A DNA stretch of 10,008 nucleotides from Armatimonadota bacterium (GTDB lineage: Bacteria; Armatimonadota; Fimbriimonadia; Fimbriimonadales; Fimbriimonadaceae), in contig JAEYWW010000384.1 in assembly GCA_023428805.1 (NCBI GenBank), positions 1 through 10,008 of the forward strand. Reading direction: 5' to 3'. The number at the start of each line of letters is the position of its first letter. Positions within the stretch are counted from its first letter, which is position 1. This document shows positions 1 through 6,077 of the stretch, piece after piece. Under the pieces are notes generated by a model, which was not told where the DNA came from, searched no databases, and was given only the letters and a program-made list of their open reading frames with translations. The translations under genes were made by a program, and so were the position numbers.

Positions 1-3000
1 CCCTTGGCCTTTGCATCATTTTCAAGGGCGTCCAACGGGACTCGCGCGGTCAGATTGCCCGTGAATCCCTCCCAGCGCATGAATCCTTCCGCCTGAGCCA
101 GACGATTTGAGAAAGTGACTCTTTCCAGATTCAGTTCCAACGGCTGCTGGATCGGATTATTGTACTGATCCACCAGGTTTTTGGAAGATGGGAGTGCAAG
201 CTGTGTGCCGTCAGGCTGCACTATTCCCGTCAGCGAGGCCTGAATGGACGCGAGAATATCGGGGTTGTTGAGAGTGCCTTTTGCCTCGGCATAAATCGAG
301 CTGCGGCCGAGCAGATTTGGAGTGTCCGGCACAAGGGTGCTGATCCAGGAAAGATCGACATTCGCGCCGTCCAGCTTGAGGTCAATTGGGCCGCTTTCCT
401 GAACGGTGCCAGATGCGCGCAAGGCGAATTCCTCCGCATCCCAGGTCGCCTGGTTGATCGTCCACTCCCCCGCCCTCCGTTCGGCATCCAGGACGACTTC
501 TCCTGCGTCGCGCCCTTTGATCTTCAGGTTCTCAGTGTGAAGGCCTTTGATTGCGGCATCCGGATCGTTCACGTAGCCCAGGGCTTCGACCGATCCGGTG
601 ATGCTTCCCTCGGTCTCTTCAATCGCCTCGCGCATCCAGTCGGGAATGGTGGCGAAGGAGTTTTGGAATATTTCCGTCAATGTTTCTATCGAAAAGTTAT
701 AAACATCCGCTTCCGCTTTGATCGCCCCGCTTTCAAAGTCGTACTGCATATGGTTGAGCCGCAGGTAGCGTTCGATGTCTCCAATCTCCATCGTCCCGAC
801 AGCAAGGCTGTCTGCGACGTTGATGGTGAAACCGCCCGAACCGATGGGGGTGCCGTTGAGGGCGGCGTTCTGGATCGTTCCTTCTGCGTTCACTTCCGGC
901 CCCTTTTCGGGAGACCATGAGGCCGTTCCCTGCGCTTCGGCCAAGCCGCGAATATCGAAGGAATCGTCACCGGTTGGCAGACGCCCAAGGGGGATGCGCT
1001 GGGCATTGAAGGTTGCCGACGCCTGCAGGGTGTCAAGGGCGATCTGGCCTTCCCCCGTGATCAGGCCGGGGCCGGCCACAACCTCGAGATTCTCGGCCAA
1101 GACTTGATTGGATTGGAAAGTCAAATCCGTCTGGGCAGAATCAAAGCGATATCCTCCCGCCACCAAATCTCGAGCAGATGCTTCTGCGGTCACGAGCGGA
1201 TTGGCCAAAGTGCCGGCGACAACCCCGTTCTCTAGAGCCGCCCAACCGATCAATGCGCCCTCTGTGAAGGCCCCCAGTTGGATGTCTTCACCATTGAAGG
1301 TGCCTGCCAGCAGATCATCCTGAGTCGAATAAGTGCCCTGCCCTCGAACCCAGCCCGCGCCGACGCGGGCGAAGAGGTCGCTGACAGAGAAGACTCCCTC
1401 CTGGTAGCCAAAGTCCGTCTTGATCTGCGGTGACTTCTGTCCGGCGTAGGCTACGCCATAAGCCTCCGCCATGCCTTTCAAGACAGGATTGTTGATTGTT
1501 CCGGCGACGGTGCCCTGCGCATAACCCAATCCATCCAAATCTGGAATGAAAGCTCCAAGATTAAGGCCAGAACCCTGAAAAATCAAATCAAGCCCGTTGT
1601 CTTTGAAGCCGAGCTTCCCGGACGCGGTGAGCATTCCGTTCGGGCTGTCGACGATCGCCCGATGGATGATGGCTCCGTCTTGATCAATCTGGGCGCGTGC
1701 TTCGAAGGATCGGACAAAAAGGTCGCCCTCTCCGCCAGTTGAGAGTCCTCCAGAGCCTCGGGCGAAAACAGAAGCCTGAGGTCTGGCACCGGTTCCTCCG
1801 AGCACCGCCTGAGCGAAGCCCACGCCGCGCACACCGGAGAATCCGAACTGTTTGGCGATGGGTTCCAAGCGCCCTCGGCTGGTCTGAATGAAGCCGCCAA
1901 GCTTGTCGTCCTTCAGACCGTAGGTCCCCCCCCCAGTGAGGTCAAACCCATTCCAGCGCGCGGTCTTGATCGTCGCTCCCACAAGCTCGGGCGAGGCTGA
2001 AAAATCGGCGGAAAGCTGCGTGACGATCTCCTTCTGCCAACTGGCTTGGTCCGCCCGAAAATCCCCCCTGACCCATGCCTTGTCCGCCACCAGGCGGACT
2101 GTGCCATCGAATCGTCCGTTGGAAAAATCCGCCTCGTTCGGAAAGCCCCGGGTCAGTTCCTTCCAGAGAGCGGCGCGGTTCTTGACGGCCACTTGGGTTC
2201 GACAATCGATCCGCATCTGATTGCCAAATACTGCGACGCCATCGAATGCACCGCTGACACCAGGCCGTCTTGCGCTGGCCACCACATTCAAAAACCCATC
2301 TGTGCCGTCCGCTTTGATCTCAGCATCCAGTGCAGGAAAAACACCCCGAACCGCCAACTGTCTCGCAACAGCTTGAAATGAGCCGTCAATTTGAACAATA
2401 TCGCCCTTCGTATAAACCCGAGCCTTTCCATCGGCGATCAGAGATCGGACAGTTGTCTTTGCGAGCTGATCAGATTGATCCTTCGGCATCCAGGGCATCA
2501 GGACCGGAAGGATCGGGGCGATCTCAGCATCCTGGAAGGAAGCTGAGATCCAGACTCCACCAGCGGGATCATTCTGAATTTCAAAGGGCACCGACTTGAG
2601 ATCATCGTCGGTCGCGATGAATTTGACATTGAGGTCGCCGCTGGCGGAGATGCCTTCCAACCCGGACAAAACGAGTTCCCGCTCGATGGGCCGCGCTCCC
2701 GCGCGATCAAGGTAGCTGACATCTATCTGTCTGACCGAAAACGAAACGGCTGGCCCTTCTCCGGCCTCACCCGGTTTGGGCAGGGCGCGTTGAATTGAGA
2801 GTGATCCATCCTCCAGCCGCTCGACCGCGACAGTTCCATGACCGACCGCGATATCGAATCCAGAGTTCTTTTGGGTGGCCGTCAGACGGTCGGCTTTGGC
2901 CGCGACTCCGCCGAGTGGATCAATGATCTCAAGTCCAAAGACATCTGCCCGGAGGGGAAAGAGGTCGATCCGGTAGCTCGCCGCTTTGGCGGTGGTGATC

Positions 3001-3176
3001 CCCGCCTCGGTCTCATAGAAATACTCCACGCCGACACCGGGAGCGAGAAGCGCGTCCAGCAGCGACCACAAGTAGAAAAAGCCCATTCCGGTGACAATCA
3101 GAACGGGCGCGAAAGCCACCACCAATCTGGAGAACGCCAGACCGGTCCAGCCGAGGACGCGGGCGATGATTCGCAT
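1..3176 (-). CDS. Giant AsmA/TamB-like envelope protein (3' end outside window)
   Basis: One minus-strand reading frame stays open from the ATG at 3176-3174 to the left edge, giving 1058 codons with no stop; the C-terminus is outside the window. An in-frame TGA at 3194-3192 rules out an earlier ATG. The N-terminus is short and basic, then has one hydrophobic anchor at about residues 12-42. The rest is a long soluble region rich in Gly, Asp, Thr and alternating hydrophobic residues, as expected for a beta-rich protein. A GT..NP-type module recurs at about residues 559 (GTINNP), 657 (GTLANP), 870 (YVNDP) and 970 (GTLNNP). This pattern, the N-terminal anchor and the size are typical of the AsmA/TamB (DUF490) group, whose members are inner-membrane-anchored beta-groove proteins thought to move phospholipid, or help outer-membrane proteins assemble, across the periplasm. 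Only one Cys is seen. It lies 20 bp downstream of lipA and is probably co-transcribed. Family assignment is by architecture; TamB versus another AsmA-like branch cannot be decided without the C-terminal domain. Confidence 0.8.
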   Translation of the reverse strand, partial: MRIIARVLGWTGLAFSRLVVAFAPVLIVTGMGFFYLWSLLDALLAPGVGVEYFYETEAGITTAKAASYRIDLFPLRADVFGLEIIDPLGGVAAKADRLTATQKNSGFDIAVGHGTVAVERLEDGSLSIQRALPKPGEAGEGPAVSFSVRQIDVSYLDRAGARPIERELVLSGLEGISASGDLNVKFIATDDDLKSVPFEIQNDPAGGVWISASFQDAEIAPILPVLMPWMPKDQSDQLAKTTVRSLIADGKARVYTKGDIVQIDGSFQAVARQLAVRGVFPALDAEIKADGTDGFLNVVASARRPGVSGAFDGVAVFGNQMRIDCRTQVAVKNRAALWKELTRGFPNEADFSNGRFDGTVRLVADKAWVRGDFRADQASWQKEIVTQLSADFSASPELVGATIKTARWNGFDLTGGGTYGLKDDKLGGFIQTSRGRLEPIAKQFGFSGVRGVGFAQAVLGGTGARPQASVFARGSGGLSTGGEGDLFVRSFEARAQIDQDGAIIHRAIVDSPNGMLTASGKLGFKDNGLDLIFQGSGLNLGAFIPDLDGLGYAQGTVAGTINNPVLKGMAEAYGVAYAGQKSPQIKTDFGYQEGVFSVSDLFARVGAGWVRGQGTYSTQDDLLAGTFNGEDIQLGAFTEGALIGWAALENGVVAGTLANPLVTAEASARDLVAGGYRFDSAQTDLTFQSNQVLAENLEVVAGPGLITGEGQIALDTLQASATFNAQRIPLGRLPTGDDSFDIRGLAEAQGTASWSPEKGPEVNAEGTIQNAALNGTPIGSGGFTINVADSLAVGTMEIGDIERYLRLNHMQYDFESGAIKAEADVYNFSIETLTEIFQNSFATIPDWMREAIEETEGSITGSVEALGYVNDPDAAIKGLHTENLKIKGRDAGEVVLDAERRAGEWTINQATWDAEEFALRASGTVQESGPIDLKLDGANVDLSWISTLVPDTPNLLGRSSIYAEAKGTLNNPDILASIQASLTGIVQPDGTQLALPSSKNLVDQYNNPIQQPLELNLERVTFSNRLAQAEGFMRWEGFTGNLTARVPLDALENDAKAK
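1926..1934. repeat. G9/C9 homopolymer inside the AsmA/TamB-like gene
   Basis: Nine consecutive C on the plus strand read as three glycine codons (GGG GGG GGG, codons 415-417) in the minus-strand gene. The tract is in frame here, so the gene is intact in this sequence. Mononucleotide tracts of this length are known slippage sites in contingency genes of some bacteria and are also a common place for sequencing error. Confidence 0.9.
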
Positions 3177-3196
3177 TGCGCGAATGAATGATCAGC

Positions 3197-4111
3197 TTAT
3201 GACTTGACGTTCAATTGAGTCAAGGGTCTCTCGCCGATCTTTTCCAATCTTTCCGACATCACCTTTTCGCTGAACGCGATGGCGTTGTAGGAACTGCGGA
3301 TGAACGGGCCGCTGGCGACGAAGGCGAATCCCATCTCCTCTCCGATCTTTACATACTCCTCGACGACCGTCGGGTGGATGTATGCCACCACGGGCAGGTG
3401 CTTCATGGTCGGGCGGAGGTATTGGCCGATGGTGACGGCGTCCACGCCGATGTTGCGGAGGTCCTGGAGAGTGTGGATCACCTCGTCCCTGGTCTCGCCG
3501 AGGCCAAGCATGATGCCGGATTTGGTGTAGATCGATGGGTCGATCTCCTTGACCATTTCGAGAACGCGCATCGTGCGGGCGTATTTGGCCTGAGGGCGGA
3601 CGATGGTGTGCAGCCGCTCGATGGTCTCAATGTTGTGGTTGTAGATTTCCGGCTTGGCTTCGCAGACCGTTCGGATCAGGTCCTCTCGGCCCCTGAAGTC
3701 GGGAGTGAGAATCTCGACAATCACATCCGGCAGGCGATGGTGGATGGCCTTGATGGTCTTGGCGAACTGCTCCGCGCCCTGGTCGGCCAAGTCATCACGG
3801 GCGACGCTGGTCACCACGACGTGCTTGAGGCCAAGCTCTTCGGTCGCAATCGCGACATTGAGCGGTTCAAAAAGATCGAGTTCCAGCCCCTTGCCCACCT
3901 TGATCGCACAGAAGCCGCAGCTTCGGGTGCAGGTGTCGCCGAGGATCATGAAGGTGGCGGTCTTTTTGGACCAGCATTCGGGCAGGTTGGGACAGCGCGC
4001 GGATTCACAGACCGTGTGCAGGTTCTTTCCCCGCATCATCGCCTGCACGTCTTTGATCGTGTCGGGGCGGGGGAGGCGAATGGTCAGCCAGTCCGGCAGA
4101 CGCTGGGCCAT
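3197..4111 (-). CDS. lipA: Lipoyl synthase (radical SAM)
   Basis: LipA inserts two sulfur atoms at C6 and C8 of the octanoyl chain on lipoyl-dependent proteins, using S-adenosylmethionine and two [4Fe-4S] clusters, to make the lipoyl cofactor in the cytoplasm. Numbered from the ATG at 4111, the protein is 304 residues. The LipA-specific auxiliary-cluster motif CX4CX5C is at Cys35, Cys40 and Cys46. The radical SAM motif CX3CX2C (CTRSCGFC) is at Cys61, Cys65 and Cys68. The conserved C-terminal RSSY, whose first Ser ligates the auxiliary cluster, is at about 272-275. All key residues are present. The frame is open upstream to a TTG at 4192, but that would overlap the divergent gene, and the extra 27 residues (Pro- and Gln-rich) do not look like LipA; MAQRLPDW is a typical N-terminus. 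No clear Shine-Dalgarno precedes the ATG. No lipB is visible nearby. Confidence 0.97.
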   Translation of the reverse strand: MAQRLPDWLTIRLPRPDTIKDVQAMMRGKNLHTVCESARCPNLPECWSKKTATFMILGDTCTRSCGFCAIKVGKGLELDLFEPLNVAIATEELGLKHVVVTSVARDDLADQGAEQFAKTIKAIHHRLPDVIVEILTPDFRGREDLIRTVCEAKPEIYNHNIETIERLHTIVRPQAKYARTMRVLEMVKEIDPSIYTKSGIMLGLGETRDEVIHTLQDLRNIGVDAVTIGQYLRPTMKHLPVVAYIHPTVVEEYVKIGEEMGFAFVASGPFIRSSYNAIAFSEKVMSERLEKIGERPLTQLNVKS

Positions 4112-4167
4112 GGGTTCAGGATACCGCTGCGGATGGGGGAGTCCTTGCGTCCTGCGTTGAACCCATG
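4109..4167. promoter_or_regulatory. 10-bp inverted repeat over the lipA start codon
   Basis: CATGGGTTCA at 4109-4118 and TGAACCCATG at 4158-4167 are exact reverse complements, separated by 39 bp. They fill most of the only divergent spacer in the window (4112-4184). The left arm contains the lipA start codon. In a lipA transcript beginning upstream of 4167 the arms could pair into a 10-bp stem hiding the AUG. As DNA the arms could instead be two half-sites of an operator, with centres 49 bp apart. I could not identify convincing -35/-10 elements for either divergent gene. The repeat itself is certain; its function is inferred. Confidence 0.45.
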
Positions 4168-4184
4168 CAGAATCTGATGCAGGT
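4112..4184. promoter_or_regulatory. Divergent promoter spacer, lipA / redoxin
   Basis: This is the only gap in the window between genes facing away from each other, so it should hold the start signals for both the lipA-AsmA/TamB block (leftward) and the redoxin-MFS block (rightward). At 73 bp it is short, and promoter elements may extend into either coding region. Apart from the inverted repeat and two ATGCAG hexamers (4165-4170 and 4177-4182), I see no confident -35/-10 pair. The call rests on gene orientation. Confidence 0.5.
4116..4166 (-). CDS. Possible 16-codon leader ORF upstream of lipA
   Basis: On the minus strand an ATG at 4166-4164 opens a 16-codon frame (MGSTQDARTPPSAAVS) that ends at TGA 4118-4116, four bases before the lipA ATG. 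Its start lies in the distal arm of the inverted repeat and its stop in the proximal arm. It is out of frame with lipA. The geometry would allow translational coupling or hairpin opening by a ribosome. The ORF is short enough to arise by chance, and the same frame is open further upstream through the divergent gene, so this is a weak candidate. Confidence 0.15.
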   Translation of the reverse strand: MGSTQDARTPPSAAVS

Positions 4185-4880
4185 ATGAGCAAGCTTCCGT
4201 TGGTGGTTCTGGCGTTGAGTCTCGTGATTGTTGCGGCGGCTGTCGGCCTCTACCTGGCCAAGTCTCCCGGCACCATCGACAGCAATGTCGTCAATATGCA
4301 GGATCAACCCCGCCATCCTGTGTCGGACGAGCAGCACGAAGATGCCTCGCATCGCCGGGGCAATCAGGCTCCCCTTTTCGACCTGCCCGACTCCACCGGC
4401 AAGAAATGGTCGCTTTCCGCAATCTTGAAGGAGACTCCGGCGGTCGTGGTGATGACCAAAGATGGCTGCCCCTGCAGCATCGAATCCCAGCCGCACTTCA
4501 ACGCGATCAGTGACGCTCTGGAAGGCAAAGTCCAGTTTGTGGGCATTTTGGATTCTGATTTGCCGACGGCGACACTCTACAAATCAGGCTTCAAAGTTCC
4601 CTACCCAATCCTCAGCGAGACGACTGGACAGACATTTGCAGATTACAAGGCGAAGCAATCAGTCTATGTATATTTGATCCGAAAAGATGGATCAATCGCG
4701 AAAGTGTGGCCCGGATACAACGCCGCAATGCTCGCTGATCTCTATCAATTGGCGGCCGCAGAAGCCCAGACCAGCGGACCTGCTCTCGCCTTTACGGATG
4801 CCCCCGCCGAAATGACGAGCGGCTGCTACTTCGAGTCACCTTCAAAGAACTTGCGCGAAGGCGAGAAGGCTACTCAGTAG
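4185..4880 (+). CDS. Membrane-anchored redoxin (AhpC/TSA-TlpA-like) with CPC motif
   Basis: This 231-residue protein has one N-terminal hydrophobic segment (about residues 4-25) without an obvious lipobox, so it is probably an inner-membrane anchor with the rest in the periplasm. A charged linker (about 40-60, His/Asp/Glu/Arg-rich) leads to a thioredoxin-fold domain (about 61-192). It opens with the APLFDLPDSTGK segment that begins redoxin domains, then has Cys95-Pro-Cys97 in DGCPCSIE at the usual active-site position, a PYPILSE strand, and YVYLIRKDGSI corresponding to the late strand of TlpA/AhpC proteins. A third Cys is at 214. The active site is CXC, not the TlpA CXXC or the peroxiredoxin PXXXTXXC, and no cis-proline precedes the YVYLI strand. 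It may act as a thiol reductase, isomerase or peroxidase in the envelope; the reaction cannot be assigned. The ATG at 4185 puts the anchor at the very N-terminus. AGG at 4181-4183 is too close to be a normal ribosome site. It is followed by an MFS gene 9 bp downstream. Confidence 0.85.
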   Translation: MSKLPLVVLALSLVIVAAAVGLYLAKSPGTIDSNVVNMQDQPRHPVSDEQHEDASHRRGNQAPLFDLPDSTGKKWSLSAILKETPAVVVMTKDGCPCSIESQPHFNAISDALEGKVQFVGILDSDLPTATLYKSGFKVPYPILSETTGQTFADYKAKQSVYVYLIRKDGSIAKVWPGYNAAMLADLYQLAAAEAQTSGPALAFTDAPAEMTSGCYFESPSKNLREGEKATQ

Positions 4881-4889
4881 AATCTTTCC

Positions 4890-6077
4890 TTGCTTCGGCG
4901 TGACGGTCCCCTCTGGCTGGCGGTCTTCCTGGACCTGTGCGGTTTCGCCATGGTTTTGGTGGACATCCAGTTTCGGGCGCAGTCATTCGGGGCAGTTGGC
5001 TGGCAGATTGGGCTTATTCAAGCCAGCACCTTCATCGTCCAAGTGCTTCTGAGCCCGATGTGGGGCAGGTTGAGCGACCGAGTTGGTCGCAAGTCGGTAT
5101 TTGTTGCCTGCACCTGCCTTTCGTCGCTCAGCTTCCTCTGCTACGCCTTTGCGCCCAGCCTTTGGATTCTGCTTCTATCCCGGGTAATCGGCGGGTTCGG
5201 CGCAGCGAACGTTGCGATCGCCCAAGCCGCGACGGCAGACGCCTATTCGGGAGCCGAGAGAACGATGGCTTTGGGAAGGCTGAGCGCCGCCCTCACAACT
5301 GGATTGATTGTCGGCCCAGTGCTGGGAGGTTTTCTGGCTGAAGCGTTCAATTCGCAGCTTATCGGCCTGGTTGGAGCTGGACTCTCGCTGGTTGGAGCGA
5401 GTCTGGTGCTGATTTTCTCAAGAATGGCTCCCGGCAGCTTCGAGCCGGAAAAGAGCAGCTTTTCGTTCTTTCCTTTGGCGCGCAAGCATCCCGAGCTGAG
5501 CCCTCTTCTCGTGGCAGGAGGCGTTGCCTGGTTCTCCCTCGCGATGCTGGAAGGCACGTTCGGACGCCTGATTCAGCGAACATTGGGACTGGGCCAGTCT
5601 GAATTTGGACTGATCTTCGGGTTTGAGTCCATCATCGGAGTCCTTGTTCAGGCAGTGCTGCTCGGGTTCATTTTGAAGTTCGTCCGCGAGCGGAAAGCTC
5701 TGGTCATCGCCCTTGTGCTGCAAGGGGCCGGACTGGCGGCGTCTCCCTTCGCTCCCGAATTTGCCTGGCTCTTCGTCGCCAGCGGCGTTTATGCCATCGG
5801 GAACAGCCTCGCGAATCCGATGATCAGCAGCCTTTGCAGCCGCCAAGTTCCGGAATCAAGTCAGGGCGAGCTCTTTGGCGTCATCCAATCAGCGCGGTCG
5901 GTGGGGTTCATCTTCGGGCCAATTTTGGGAGGCGCGGTTTTTGATTGGCAGCCTTATGCTCCCTACATCATCGCGGGCGTGGTCAGCGTCGTCGCGGCAG
6001 GTCTTGTGCTAGGCTCAAAGCAGGGAGTAGGGGTCAACGTCGATCGAGAGTCGAATGCTCCGGTCGTCGATTCCTGA
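4890..6077 (+). CDS. MFS transporter, DHA1-type (drug/proton antiporter-like)
   Basis: This 395-residue protein has about twelve hydrophobic helices with a central loop at about 178-205, the size and layout of a 12-helix major facilitator. Motif A is in the loop between helices 2 and 3 (GRLSDRVGRK, about 59-68). The motif-B Arg is in helix 4 (SRVIGG, Arg98). An antiporter-type motif C is in helix 5 (GPVLGG, 142-147), mirrored in helix 11 by GPILGG (343-348). Motif C marks exporters of the drug/H+ antiporter families, so export driven by the proton gradient is the best inference; the substrate is unknown. Helix 1 has FLDLCGFAM, similar to TetA/MdtG relatives. The start is taken as TTG at 4890, because an in-frame TAG at 4878-4880 blocks anything earlier and the next ATG (residue 21) would cut helix 1. 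No clear Shine-Dalgarno is seen, so translation may be coupled to the redoxin gene. The last 63 bases overlap priA on the opposite strand. Confidence 0.92.
   Translation: MLRRDGPLWLAVFLDLCGFAMVLVDIQFRAQSFGAVGWQIGLIQASTFIVQVLLSPMWGRLSDRVGRKSVFVACTCLSSLSFLCYAFAPSLWILLLSRVIGGFGAANVAIAQAATADAYSGAERTMALGRLSAALTTGLIVGPVLGGFLAEAFNSQLIGLVGAGLSLVGASLVLIFSRMAPGSFEPEKSSFSFFPLARKHPELSPLLVAGGVAWFSLAMLEGTFGRLIQRTLGLGQSEFGLIFGFESIIGVLVQAVLLGFILKFVRERKALVIALVLQGAGLAASPFAPEFAWLFVASGVYAIGNSLANPMISSLCSRQVPESSQGELFGVIQSARSVGFIFGPILGGAVFDWQPYAPYIIAGVVSVVAAGLVLGSKQGVGVNVDRESNAPVVDS

Noticed and set aside
537..3191. Several plus-strand frames of 60-130 codons across the left third
   Set aside because: All are antisense to the single continuous AsmA/TamB-like frame and are low-complexity, Arg/Ser/Pro-rich translations.
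3215..4177. 320-codon plus-strand open frame opposite lipA
   Set aside because: It is a shadow of lipA: its sequence is Asp/Gly/Val-rich, with no recognisable domain, and mirrors lipA codon bias. The minus strand has intact radical SAM and RSSY motifs.
4157..4185. TTGAAC as a -35 element for the redoxin gene
   Set aside because: No -10-like hexamer follows at 16-18 bp, and the start codon would lie within the promoter; the TTGAAC is better explained as part of the inverted repeat.
4112..4192. 27-residue N-terminal extension of LipA from TTG 4192
   Set aside because: It would overlap the divergent redoxin start, uses a weak start codon and is unlike LipA N-termini; ATG 4111 fits the family.
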